Notes under the pieces: generated by a model
The model's input: the letters and a program-made list of their open reading frames with translations, nothing else
What the model was told of the DNA's origin: nothing
Database searches by the model: none
Source: Reichenbachiella sp.
GTDB taxonomy: Bacteria > Bacteroidota > Bacteroidia > Cytophagales > Cyclobacteriaceae
Assembly (NCBI RefSeq): GCF_033344935.1
Contig: NZ_JAWPMM010000001.1
Coordinates: forward strand, 496,001 to 560,000
Reading direction: 5' to 3'
Length of the DNA: 64,000 nucleotides
In this document: piece after piece, positions 1-8,123 of the stretch
Layout of the letters: each line of letters opens with the position of its first letter
Position numbering within the stretch: the stretch's first letter is position 1
Translations under genes and position numbers: made by a program

Positions 1-308
1 AGTCTGCTCCTATTTTTGCCAATGTTGAAAGTCGACAATGGCTCACTACATTTCTGGCGAGGATTTCTCCGGCTTTACCCTTTGGGTTAATGAATGTAGT
101 CTTAGCAGTTTCTGGCGTCAGGTTTGGACCTTTCTTTTTGAGCGGTCTCTTAGGTATGTTGCCGCGCACACTTTTCTTTATTTGGTTGGGTGCGCAGGCA
201 CCCATGCTCGTCGAAGCCGTGCAAAGTAATGACTACTTTGGACTATTTATAGTGCTCAGTGTTGCAGGTATATTTGGGTTATTTTATATCCTGAAACCTA
301 AGCCTTAA
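1..308 (+). CDS. DedA/TVP38 (VTT-domain) membrane protein, 3' part
   Basis: The window opens inside this gene. The frame is open from base 3 and gives the last 101 residues. They contain the VTT (SNARE-associated/DedA) signature region, RISPALPFGLMNVV, followed by hydrophobic segments VRFGPFFLSGLLGMLP and YFGLFIVLSVAGIFGLFYI and a short lysine-containing tail (KPKP). Members are polytopic inner-membrane proteins; several are implicated in undecaprenyl-phosphate or lipid flipping and envelope homeostasis, but no substrate can be named here. The internal ATG codons at 38 (another frame) and 90 are not the start, because homology-like sequence continues upstream to the window edge. The stop codon lies inside the 3' end of the convergent MscS gene (11-bp overlap). 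Confidence 0.75.
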   Translation, partial: SAPIFANVESRQWLTTFLARISPALPFGLMNVVLAVSGVRFGPFFLSGLLGMLPRTLFFIWLGAQAPMLVEAVQSNDYFGLFIVLSVAGIFGLFYILKPKP

Positions 309-1902
309 AAAACTCATCCAATTTGCCGTCGAGCATTTTTTGATCTTTGATGTATTTAGGATCAAAAAATTCATGCCCCGGCATATTTTCAACATGCAAA
401 GTCTGAGTAGGATAGGCAAACTCAACACCCAAATGTTCTGCCAATTTCAGTACATCCAATAAGATTTCCTGTCTGAATTTCAACTCATCAGTCCATGAAG
501 CGGCCTCAAAAAATATGTAAAACAAAATATCTAAAGAGTGGGCGCCGAGATCATTAAAGTGAATCTCGTACTTTTCATCATTGGTTTTAGGGTGCTCTTT
601 GACGATACGGTTTAGTCCTTTAACAAAAGCTTCAATGAGACTCGGTGGGGTGTCGTATTTGATTTGAATAGTGGTCTTAAACCTTCTCATTCGTCTCAGG
701 CCATTGTTGTCAATGGTTCGATCAGCCAATTGGCCATTAGGCACTGAGACTACCGAGTTTCTGAAAGTACGTATTCTTGTAGACCTAAACCCTACTTCTT
801 CGACCATACCATCGATGTCTCCAGATACAATCCAATCTCCAATTTGAAATGGCTTGTCCACGAAAATCATGAACGAACCGAAAAAATTCTTGATGGTATC
901 CTGAGCAGCTAAAGCAAAGGCCAAGCCACCAATAGAAAGACCAGTTAAAAGAGGTAAGATAGGTACATCCAAGCTATCTAGAATGACCAAACCACCGATT
1001 ACAACCACGCCTACCCTTAGCACTTTTCTGATAATAGGAATAAGCTGATCATCTAATGTACTCTCCGTGCGGTTGACCAAACGGGTTAGATAGACGTCTA
1101 TCACACTAGTCAATTGATAAAGTGCGATCATGCCATAAAGAGGGATCAAACCTTTCAGGGCGAGCACTACATAGTAGCCAACCAACCGAGGTAATTCTAA
1201 GCTTGGATAAAGCGCTCCAATGAAAAAGAATACCATGAGCATTCCTGCTGGCCTGGCCACGGGCAAGATGTATCTACTCCCAATGTGCCGTTGACCAATT
1301 TTATCCAGTAAACGAATAAATATGCGTTCGAAGATGATGGAGAAGATATATCGGATAAGAAAACAAAGCGCAAAAAGGATGGCAATACCTATCCATTGCC
1401 AAAGTTTCAACCCTAGGAAATAGGTGCTCAAACTTGTTTTTTCCATTTCTAATCCGATCAAATTTTTGGGATCGAATTTGAATAATTCTTCATGAACCTG
1501 ATCGATGGATTCCATAACCTCAGGTTGAAATTGCCAGCGTCCTCGCTTTTTTTGTAGGAAGATTTCCGGGTACCTGCTGTTTATTACATATACATGTTCA
1601 TTGTGCACGGAATCAAAATAATCTGGATAGGTTGGCACCTTATCGAAGAAAATGAATATCCCGGCTCCGTCTAACACCTGCTCTAGCTTCTTAGCGTATT
1701 TCACCTTCTGCCCCACAGTCATCTGCGGGTTGTTGAACAGAATAGAAGCAGCTTCCCAATTACTATTTTCAGACGAAATATTGGATACGAACGTATTTAG
1801 TGCCAGATAGGGGGTTTCAAGTCTACTGGTAATCGTGTCATTGGGATTTGCCAGAATCGACTGAGAGTAAATAATGAAAAGGCAGATGAAAATATTTCGC
1901 AT
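298..1902 (-). CDS. MscS-family mechanosensitive ion channel
   Basis: Predicted small-conductance mechanosensitive channel that releases solutes on hypo-osmotic shock. The 534 residues start with a signal peptide (about 1-18, ending SILA), then an approximately 140-residue extracytoplasmic region. Several membrane helices follow (about 167-187, 212-232, 240-265, 292-310), then the pore-lining helix GLSIGGLAFALAAQDTIKN with its small-residue Gly/Ala packing pattern. The MscS beta domain comes next (IFVDKPFQIGDWIV and VEEVGFRSTRIRTFRNSVVS), then an alpha/beta C-terminal domain. It is longer than E. coli MscS (286 aa) because of the exported N-terminal domain, an architecture common in Bacteroidota. 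The start is ATG. The 3' end overlaps the preceding convergent gene by 11 bp, so no separate terminator lies between them. Confidence 0.9.
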   Translation of the reverse strand: MRNIFICLFIIYSQSILANPNDTITSRLETPYLALNTFVSNISSENSNWEAASILFNNPQMTVGQKVKYAKKLEQVLDGAGIFIFFDKVPTYPDYFDSVHNEHVYVINSRYPEIFLQKKRGRWQFQPEVMESIDQVHEELFKFDPKNLIGLEMEKTSLSTYFLGLKLWQWIGIAILFALCFLIRYIFSIIFERIFIRLLDKIGQRHIGSRYILPVARPAGMLMVFFFIGALYPSLELPRLVGYYVVLALKGLIPLYGMIALYQLTSVIDVYLTRLVNRTESTLDDQLIPIIRKVLRVGVVVIGGLVILDSLDVPILPLLTGLSIGGLAFALAAQDTIKNFFGSFMIFVDKPFQIGDWIVSGDIDGMVEEVGFRSTRIRTFRNSVVSVPNGQLADRTIDNNGLRRMRRFKTTIQIKYDTPPSLIEAFVKGLNRIVKEHPKTNDEKYEIHFNDLGAHSLDILFYIFFEAASWTDELKFRQEILLDVLKLAEHLGVEFAYPTQTLHVENMPGHEFFDPKYIKDQKMLDGKLDEFFKA

Positions 1903-1926
1903 GTTGATCGAATTTATCCTGTAAAG

Positions 1927-2841
1927 TTATTTCCGTTGAGCCAAAAACCAAGCATAAAGATCTCCGCCTGCGTATACCCGTTTCCAGGTGTCATGACCCA
2001 TGTCTGCTTCGACTGTAAACCGAACTTCATGGCCCAGCTTCTCTAGTTCATTGAGACCAGGATAAAAATACTGTTCTTTAATCACTAAATCTCGACCTCC
2101 TGCAAAACACCAGATGGGTACTTTGTTTTCTGCCAAGGGTTTCATCAAGTCTTTGTGTCCCCAGCCGACTACTGGGCTGATGGCGGCAAAAAGCTCTGCA
2201 TGTTTACTCCCCATATACCACGTGCCAAACCCGCCGTAGCTCAAACCTGTTAGGTAAATCCTCGATTGATCAGTTTGATAATTAGTATTCACCTGATCAA
2301 GCATGTTCAGTAGGTCACTTTCTACTTGCTCCCAGCCCATTGGAGGTCCATAACTCTTGTAGGGATAAACTTCATCTGCCGGACTTCCTTGCATGAGTGT
2401 ATCAATGACCCATTTAGGTTCACGTGGAGGAACACCAGTTTCAAGCCTTTTTGGTAGCTGATCTAAAGTGCGTTCAGCGAGGTACTTAGCGTATTTGTCC
2501 CTACCAAACATGTGCAGCTGAGGGGCGATGATAATAAATGGCAAATCTCTTTTTTGTATCCAAGCCTCATACAATGGGCCGTGAACCATGACAAAGTCCA
2601 ATTCTGTAGTTCCATTTCCTCGTTCTCCGTTGCCATGCAAGAACATCATGACCGGCCACTTTTTTTTCGGGTCATCTTGATAGCCTTTTGGTAAATACAA
2701 TAAGAACTCTCTTTTCGATTCATCGGCTTCACTGGTGTAAGAAATTCGTTCTAAACTGGCAGTGGATTGAGCATGAAGAAGTGGAGCATTGATAAGCAAA
2801 ATCAACGCTAGGATGATTTGAGAGTAATTTATTAAAAACAT
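1927..2841 (-). CDS. exported alpha/beta hydrolase (esterase, prolyl-oligopeptidase/PHB-depolymerase type)
   Basis: Predicted secreted or periplasmic serine esterase/peptidase. The nucleophile motif GLSYGGFG (G-x-S-x-G), an acidic residue in FAGGRD and the histidine in MGHDTW give a full catalytic triad in the usual order. The early MMFLHGNGERG is the oxyanion-hole HG segment. The N-terminus is a long hydrophobic signal sequence ending near LLHAQ. I prefer the ATG at 2841 over the TTG at 2871, because it gives a signal peptide of normal length. It is transcribed in the same direction as MscS, which begins 24 bp after its stop, so co-transcription is possible. The substrate is unknown; related Bacteroidota proteins act on carbohydrate esters or peptides. 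Confidence 0.8.
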   Translation of the reverse strand: MFLINYSQIILALILLINAPLLHAQSTASLERISYTSEADESKREFLLYLPKGYQDDPKKKWPVMMFLHGNGERGNGTTELDFVMVHGPLYEAWIQKRDLPFIIIAPQLHMFGRDKYAKYLAERTLDQLPKRLETGVPPREPKWVIDTLMQGSPADEVYPYKSYGPPMGWEQVESDLLNMLDQVNTNYQTDQSRIYLTGLSYGGFGTWYMGSKHAELFAAISPVVGWGHKDLMKPLAENKVPIWCFAGGRDLVIKEQYFYPGLNELEKLGHEVRFTVEADMGHDTWKRVYAGGDLYAWFLAQRK

Positions 2842-2879
2842 TTGAAGAAGGAATGAAAAGGTAATCGACAATAAAAGAA

Positions 2880-2900
2880 AAGCTCCGAATTTCGGAGCTT
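2880..2900 (-). terminator. rho-independent terminator of the 60-aa gene
   Basis: Perfect inverted repeat AAGCTCCGAA/TTCGGAGCTT. On the minus strand it is followed by a T-rich run (TTTTCTTTT). It lies 4 bp beyond the stop of the small gene at 2905-3087 and upstream of the hydrolase. Confidence 0.8.
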
Positions 2901-2904
2901 AATA

Positions 2905-3087
2905 TTAATTCAATTTAAAATGTTTATTTAGAATACTGAGGTACAAATGGCCAAACTTATCGTAACACCATTTTTTTAGAGCTTCCAGCTCCCTTCCAAC
3001 TAGCCTGATTGCTTTTGCTAGTTCTTTGTCAAACAAATTTTTATCAAAACTGACTTTTGAAAGAATTGTTTTAGAATATTCCAGCAT
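2905..3087 (-). CDS. small conserved-looking protein of 60 aa, unknown function
   Basis: A 60-residue, lysine-rich, predicted helical and probably cytosolic protein (MLEYSKTILSKVSFDKNLF at the start, EALKKWCYDKFGH near the end). I do not know its function. Reasons to think it is real are its ATG start, good Bacteroidota-like codon use, its own terminator 4 bp downstream, and a recollection (not checked) that short proteins with this MLEYSKTIL..VSFD start and a later WCY/F-FG motif recur in Cytophagales genomes. It has no signal peptide or membrane segment. A small regulatory or nucleoid-linked role is possible but nothing in the sequence shows it. Confidence 0.6.
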   Translation of the reverse strand: MLEYSKTILSKVSFDKNLFDKELAKAIRLVGRELEALKKWCYDKFGHLYLSILNKHFKLN

Positions 3088-3207
3088 GGATTAAGTGGTT
3101 TGTTAAATTTTATTAAATAAACCTGGTGACACGTTTGCCACCCATCAAATTGCACCTGAAAATAAGAAATATCATTTAGATTAGCAATTTTATTCTTCTA
3201 AACGGTC

Positions 3208-4647
3208 ATGCGGAAAGTAGGGTTTTTGTTCTTAATTATTTTATTGTTAACTGGTGTTAAATCATTCGGTCAGCAAGTGAGTATTGACTTAGGTCCAGAT
3301 GAGATTGCAAGCAATCAAGCCTTTACGATTACGCTTACTATTCACAATGAACGGTTAGAGAATTATTCCTCGTTTCCCGAAATTCCGGGATTTGTAAAGC
3401 GGGGCACCTCGTCTTCCTCTTCTACCAACTTCATAAACGGAAGAAGAAGCTCTTCTCAAAGTATCATTCAAAATTATGTAGCCACAGCTGAAGGCGAATT
3501 CACACTCAATTCGTTTGTCATGAAAGTCAACGAACAGACCTATCGAGTAAAAGGGAAAAAAATAAAAGTAGGGCCACCCGCCCAGCGTAGACAGCGCAAC
3601 GACCCTTTTGGCAGTGATCCATTTCAAGACTTTTTTGGCAGGCAGGAGGCTCCGCAAGAATTTGTGGATGTGAAAGCCGATGCTTTTTTGGCTTTAACCA
3701 CGGATAAATCTTCCGTTTATCCAGGAGAAGGATTTACGCTGACTTTAGCTTTTTATGTGGCCAGCAACAACCGCGCAGACATGAGGTTCTATGAACTGAG
3801 CAAGCAGATTCCGGAAATCATGAAAAAAATCAAGCCAGCCAACTGCTGGGAGGAGAATTTCAATATTGACAACATTACAGGCGAACCGGTAGAAATTAAT
3901 GGCGAAAGCTACACGCAGTTTAAAATTTATCAGGCAGCCTATTACCCATTGAACAATGAAACGATCAATTTTCCCAAAGTCGGTCTGGATTTAATCAAAT
4001 ACAAAGTGGCTAAAAACCCGACTTTCTTTGGACGAAATAAGCAGGAGGAGATAGTTACATTCAATACGAAACCAAAACAGGTTACTATAAAGGAATTGCC
4101 CCCGCATCCACTCAAAGAAAGTGTGACTGTTGGGAATTACAGATTGAAAGAAAAACTCTCCAGCCAAACACTGAAGACTGGAGAAAGCTTCAACTACGCC
4201 TTTGACGTCACAGGCGAAGGTAACATTTCAGCCATCGGTGAACCTCGATTGTATGAAGATGAGAATTTTGATATCTATTCTCCTAATATCCGTCAGGATA
4301 TTAGCCGAGGACATGGGAAAGTAAGAGGAACCAAGTCCTTCAGCTATTACGGTATCCCAAATGAGCCTGGAGAATACGCTTTAGGAGATTACCTTCAGTT
4401 TATTTATTTCAATGTAAAAACTGAAACCTACGACACGCTTCGGTCTGATATAATATTGACTGTGACTGGAGAAAGCAAAAAAAATGAGTACATCCTGTCC
4501 AATGACATGGGATCGTTTTATGATGCCATGGATATTCAGAGCAATCAATTGCAACCTTTAGATGCCCAGGATCGCATGCGCAGTATGGCCAACATTGCCA
4601 TATTTGTATTGATTGGCCTCGTGGCTTTGGTAATGTTCAAAAAATAG
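3208..4647 (+). CDS. BatD-family exported protein
   Basis: The 479 residues begin with a signal peptide (cleavage near KSFGQ). BatD-type Ig-like beta domains follow, with the hallmark phrases PGFVKRGTSSSSS (about 64-76), YPGEGFTLTLAFYVAS in the second domain and TGEGNISAIGEPRLY in the third. A single C-terminal membrane helix ends in FKK. Bat (Bacteroides aerotolerance) proteins are envelope proteins normally encoded with a MoxR ATPase and von Willebrand BatA/BatB proteins. None of those partners is next to this gene, and it is somewhat shorter than BatD proteins of about 550-600 aa. It may work with Bat proteins encoded elsewhere or be a diverged paralogue. No clear promoter box was seen upstream. 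Confidence 0.8.
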   Translation: MRKVGFLFLIILLLTGVKSFGQQVSIDLGPDEIASNQAFTITLTIHNERLENYSSFPEIPGFVKRGTSSSSSTNFINGRRSSSQSIIQNYVATAEGEFTLNSFVMKVNEQTYRVKGKKIKVGPPAQRRQRNDPFGSDPFQDFFGRQEAPQEFVDVKADAFLALTTDKSSVYPGEGFTLTLAFYVASNNRADMRFYELSKQIPEIMKKIKPANCWEENFNIDNITGEPVEINGESYTQFKIYQAAYYPLNNETINFPKVGLDLIKYKVAKNPTFFGRNKQEEIVTFNTKPKQVTIKELPPHPLKESVTVGNYRLKEKLSSQTLKTGESFNYAFDVTGEGNISAIGEPRLYEDENFDIYSPNIRQDISRGHGKVRGTKSFSYYGIPNEPGEYALGDYLQFIYFNVKTETYDTLRSDIILTVTGESKKNEYILSNDMGSFYDAMDIQSNQLQPLDAQDRMRSMANIAIFVLIGLVALVMFKK

Positions 4648-4727
4648 GACTTCCTGTTAATAAAATCGCACTTCAGAAGCGAATTTCAATTAATTTTGAT
4701 CTTTAGTTCAATTGCCTTCAATACTAT

Positions 4728-4759
4728 CCGTCATTGCGAGCGGCTAGCGAAGCAATCTC
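4728..4759. repeat. short interspersed palindromic repeat
   Basis: CCGTCATTGCGAG followed by GCTAGCGAAGCAATCTC. The arms ATTGC/GCAAT bracket the core. Sequences of this GTCATTGCGAG...GAAGCAATCTC type are scattered in intergenic DNA of many genomes. It sits 22 bp upstream of the aroC start codon, so it would be transcribed as part of the aroC leader if the promoter lies further upstream. Confidence 0.6.
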
Positions 4760-4781
4760 TTTTTTATTCGAGTAATCTAAT

Positions 4782-5858
4782 ATGAGTAATTCATTCGGAT
4801 CTTTATTCAAGATCACTACATTTGGAGAATCACATGGCAGAGCCATAGGAGTAACTATTGATGGTTGTCCAGCCGGCATTGAGGTAGACGAAGCCTTCAT
4901 CCAATCCGAGCTAGAACGAAGAAAACCCGGCCAATCCAAGATTACTACGCAGCGAAAAGAGCCAGACAGTTTTGAGATCTTATCCGGCGTGTTTGAAGGT
5001 AAAACTACTGGAACTCCTATCGCCATGGTCATTCACAATACCGATCAGAAAAGTAAGGATTACGCTCATATTGCCAAGTCATACAGACCATCTCACGCTG
5101 ATTTTACCTATCAGGAGAAATATGGGATAAGAGATTACCGTGGAGGAGGCAGAAGTTCTGCACGCGAAACAGCCGCCAGAGTAGCAGCTGGTGCGTTGGC
5201 CAAACTTGCCTTGCGCCAATTGGGCATTGAAGTCTTCGCTTATGTGTCTCAAGTAGGCGATTTGAAAACGGAGAAGTCCTACCTAGAGCTAGATCTTTCA
5301 AAAACAGAAAACAACATCGTGAGATGCCCGGATGAATCCATGGCCGAAGAAATGATTTCATTCATTGATGGCGTTCGTAAAAATGGAGATACTGTAGGGG
5401 GAGTTGTCACTGGCGTGATAAAAGGTACTCCGGTTGGGCTAGGCGAGCCGGTCTTTGACAAACTGCATGCTCGACTGGGTGCAGCTATGCTCGGTATCAA
5501 TGCAGTGAAAGGCTTCGAATATGGCAGCGGATTTGAAGGGGCCAAAATGAAAGGCTCAGCGCACAACGACATCATCGAAAAAGATGGAGATCAAGTAAAA
5601 ACTCGCACCAACCTATCTGGCGGTATACAAGGAGGTATTTCCAATGGAGAAGACATTTACTTCAATGTGGCTTTCAAACCAGTAGCTACCATCATGCGCG
5701 ATCAGGAATCGGTAGATCAGGATGGAAATAAAATAACCGTTTCTGGTAAAGGAAGACATGATCCGTGTGTCGTACCAAGAGCCGTGCCTATCGTGGAGGC
5801 CATGTCTGCTTTGACTATTCTCGACTTTTATCTGTTGAATAAATCGAGAAGATTGTAG
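4782..5858 (+). CDS. aroC: chorismate synthase
   Basis: Catalyses the last step of the shikimate pathway, 5-enolpyruvylshikimate-3-phosphate to chorismate, using reduced FMN. The 358-residue length is normal for the short bacterial form. All family signatures are present: [18 protein letters not shown] near the N-terminus, [20 protein letters not shown] in the middle and [17 protein letters not shown] near the end. It has an ATG start with an A/T-rich leader and no Shine-Dalgarno, typical for the phylum. It stands alone; no other aro gene is adjacent. The hairpin just past its stop, possibly its terminator, is split by the IS4-family element. Confidence 0.97.
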   Translation: MSNSFGSLFKITTFGESHGRAIGVTIDGCPAGIEVDEAFIQSELERRKPGQSKITTQRKEPDSFEILSGVFEGKTTGTPIAMVIHNTDQKSKDYAHIAKSYRPSHADFTYQEKYGIRDYRGGGRSSARETAARVAAGALAKLALRQLGIEVFAYVSQVGDLKTEKSYLELDLSKTENNIVRCPDESMAEEMISFIDGVRKNGDTVGGVVTGVIKGTPVGLGEPVFDKLHARLGAAMLGINAVKGFEYGSGFEGAKMKGSAHNDIIEKDGDQVKTRTNLSGGIQGGISNGEDIYFNVAFKPVATIMRDQESVDQDGNKITVSGKGRHDPCVVPRAVPIVEAMSALTILDFYLLNKSRRL

Positions 5859-5863
5859 TGCTT

Positions 5864-5878
5864 TGCCGCATTTATTGC
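5864..5878. repeat. left half of IS-split hairpin, including target duplication
   Basis: TGCCGCATTTATTGC. Bases 5868-5878 (GCATTTATTGC) are repeated exactly at 7420-7430 on the other side of the IS, followed there by GGCA. Removing the IS and one copy restores TGCCGCATTTATTGCGGCA, a hairpin with 7-bp stems and loop TTTAT, 5 bp past the aroC stop. Confidence 0.85.
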
Positions 5879-7419
5879 CATAGCCGTCAAGCTAAGGTTT
5901 TCTCGACTGAATTTGTGGTTTGGGCATGGTATCCCAGTTAGGAATACCTAGTGTTCTTCCCCATATTTGTTTGATTTTTAAATGAACAAAAAGGCGGGCT
6001 TTTGATGTATTAGTGACCTGCCTTTTTTCTTTCTCAAAAATACTGTTTGGGGAAGAACCGACAAGAAATTTCACAACTAATTGAGGCTAAGGCCAGTTGT
6101 TTTTCAGGCTGTTTAAATAAGATTTTTTCTAAAGAGAAACTTGATCTTTTGGCCAGGGAGAGTGGCTTTGTACAGCGTAAGTCACGTTTGGACGCATCTA
6201 AGTTCCTTGATCTACTTCTTTTTTGTGATCAGTACCTAGATCAAGTGAGCCTTGAGGATCTGGCCAATGGTTTTGTTGAGCAACATGGTTTGTCTATTTC
6301 AAAACAAGCCGTCCAAGAGCGGTTCAATATCAAGGCTGTCGAATTTATGAGTGCTTTGCTTAGCCAATTGCTGGCTGGGCAGCTGAATTTGAACCCATCT
6401 GAACAAAACAAATTTAAGCGGTTCAATCGGGTGATGGTCAAAGATTCTACACGGTACACGCTTCCAGAGGCTTATGCCAAAACGTTCAAAGGTCATGGAG
6501 GCCAAGGCAGCAAGGCCCAGATCAGTATCCAGTATGAATATGATTTGCTTACCAATGTCACTCAAAGGCTGGAATTGACGGCAGCCTGCCGTAATGATCA
6601 AACAGATTCTAGGCAAACCCTGGGCGATATCGAAAAGGGAGACCTCTTGGTTCGGGACTTGGGCTATGTGACCCAGCACTATCTGAAGCATGTTTCCCAA
6701 CAAGGGGCTTATTTCCTGAACCGCTTAAACAGCAGGTGGGGCGTTCAGGATGTGGACCAGGCTCCAATCGACTTTTCTGCCATATTGAGAAAACTCAACA
6801 AACACACATTGCCTGCTTTAGAGCTGGAGGTGAAAATCGCAGATATGCCGATGCGAATGATTGTTGCAAAAGTGCCCGAGCAGGTTTACAAACAACGTTT
6901 ATTGAGGGCTGAAAGAGCAGCCCATGGTAGACACAAGGTCAGTAAAGAGTATAAAACAAGGGCATGGCTGAACATATTTATAACCAATGTGCCAAAAGCA
7001 TGGGTTTCCACTTCACAGGTTCAAGGCATATACCGCACCCGCTGGCAAATCGAACTTGTATTCAAAGCCTGGAAATCACAAGCCCGAATTGACAAAATGA
7101 AAGCTATGAAACAGGAAAGATTCCAGTGCCAGCTTATTGCCCGCTTTATCTGGATCATGCTCCACTATCAAGCCTTCAGGTTAATAGAACAGGGCTTGCT
7201 TGACCAAGGAATGGCTATACGGTGCAGTCAGAATAAATTTTTCAAAACAGCTTTTAGGCTATCTAATGACCTCAAGAAAGTTGTTTTTGAAGACCAACCC
7301 CTAGAATACTGGTTTAAAAAATTACTCATCCGATCTGATAGAAAATATCTCACTGAAACCAAAAACGGAAAACAAAATGTGTTTAAGACCATAAACAACT
7401 TCTTAACTTGACGGCTATG
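5879..7419 (+). mobile_element. complete IS4-family insertion sequence (1541 bp)
   Basis: Terminal inverted repeats are CATAGCCGTCAAGCTAAG at the left and CATAGCCGTCAAGTTAAG when the right end is read inward: 17 of 18 match. An 11-bp direct repeat, GCATTTATTGC, flanks the element (5868-5878 and 7420-7430). That length fits target duplications of the IS4/IS231-type branches of the family. One transposase gene fills the element, and its stop codon falls within the right inverted repeat. A hairpin (about 5983-6027, arms AAAGGC.GG / CC.GCCTTT followed by Ts) lies before the transposase and may block read-through from outside. The element looks intact and possibly active. Confidence 0.92.
6047..7411 (+). 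CDS. IS4-family transposase (DDE type)
   Basis: This 454-residue transposase carries the IS4 catalytic triad. The first Asp is in VMVKDSTRYTLP, the second in LLVRDLGYVT. The Glu lies in the Y-2-R-3-E-6-K signature, seen exactly as YRTRWQIELVFKAWK. It cuts and rejoins the IS ends. The frame is closed by a TGA at 6014, with no ATG between that and the coding start, so a TTG at 6047 is the likely start; weak initiation is common in IS elements. The frame is undamaged over the whole length. Confidence 0.92.
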   Translation: MGKNRQEISQLIEAKASCFSGCLNKIFSKEKLDLLARESGFVQRKSRLDASKFLDLLLFCDQYLDQVSLEDLANGFVEQHGLSISKQAVQERFNIKAVEFMSALLSQLLAGQLNLNPSEQNKFKRFNRVMVKDSTRYTLPEAYAKTFKGHGGQGSKAQISIQYEYDLLTNVTQRLELTAACRNDQTDSRQTLGDIEKGDLLVRDLGYVTQHYLKHVSQQGAYFLNRLNSRWGVQDVDQAPIDFSAILRKLNKHTLPALELEVKIADMPMRMIVAKVPEQVYKQRLLRAERAAHGRHKVSKEYKTRAWLNIFITNVPKAWVSTSQVQGIYRTRWQIELVFKAWKSQARIDKMKAMKQERFQCQLIARFIWIMLHYQAFRLIEQGLLDQGMAIRCSQNKFFKTAFRLSNDLKKVVFEDQPLEYWFKKLLIRSDRKYLTETKNGKQNVFKTINNFLT

Positions 7420-7606
7420 GCATTTATTGCGGCATCTGCTACCCACACATCTGTCGTCGAGTCTGGCAGTTCGTAGAATAAATCTGCGTACTACTGCAAC
7501 TTTAGGGGAATACCATAATTGAATTTTTAGGTAGTTAAGCGGATGCCTGAAGGTGTTTTTGAGAAGTAATTTTACCCTTTAATTATTTCAAAAACACAAT
7601 CAGAAC

Positions 7607-8005
7607 ATGACAACTTTTTATGAAAAGGAAGGCGTGGTAAAAGCCAGTGCTAATGTAGCATCGGGAACCATGACCGTGCAGTGGGATTCATTACTCGATG
7701 ACAAAGCCATCGAAGAATGCTGTGAAGCTCAAATCGAGCAAGTAAAAAAGGGAATTAAAGTATTATTGTTGGATGTTGCGACTGCTAATGGTGTGCCGTC
7801 ACAAAAAAGACAAGATTGGTTTGAAAGCCATCTGTTCCCTAATTTCTCTTCCCTCGGTCTAAAGGCATCAATTACGATTTTACCAAAGAGTGCTTTGACT
7901 AAACTGGCCTCTAAAAAATGGGTGAAAAATGCTGGAACATTTAAGTTCGATTCGTTTGAAGCAGGGAGTTTGTCGGATGCACAGGAGCTAGCGCGTCAGC
8001 TCTAG
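7607..8005 (+). CDS. unknown cytosolic protein, possibly STAS-like fold
   Basis: A 132-residue protein without signal peptide or membrane segment. The pattern is beta-rich start (KASANVASGTMTVQWDS), helix with CCEAQIEQVKKGIK, then strand KVLLLDVATANG, helix, strand ASITILPKS and a C-terminal helix. This alternation and the buried strand LLLDV resemble STAS or SpoIIAA-like domains, which bind partner proteins or ligands. This is a fold-level impression only and I do not recognise the family. It has its own terminator at 8026-8065 and an A/T-rich leader downstream of the IS. A stress or polarity-sensing role would be guesswork. Confidence 0.6.
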   Translation: MTTFYEKEGVVKASANVASGTMTVQWDSLLDDKAIEECCEAQIEQVKKGIKVLLLDVATANGVPSQKRQDWFESHLFPNFSSLGLKASITILPKSALTKLASKKWVKNAGTFKFDSFEAGSLSDAQELARQL

Positions 8006-8025
8006 TTACCATCCATATAAGGAAT

Positions 8026-8065
8026 AAAAAGCGGGAGGTTCTATTCTTAGAATTTTCCGCTTTTT
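8026..8065 (+). terminator. rho-independent terminator
   Basis: Arms AAAAAGCGG (8026-8034) and CCGCTTTTT (8057-8065) with a 22-base loop, 20 bp past the stop of the 132-aa gene. The T-run forms the end of the second arm. Confidence 0.75.
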
Positions 8066-8123
8066 CTGTTTAGTATTGAGTTTTATTCTAGCACAACTCA
8101 GGCACATTAAACCCATTTAGCCC

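Noticed and set aside
5892-6074. 60-aa minus-strand frame in the IS4-family element
   Set aside because: It lies over the left end and hairpin of the IS, with no family resemblance.
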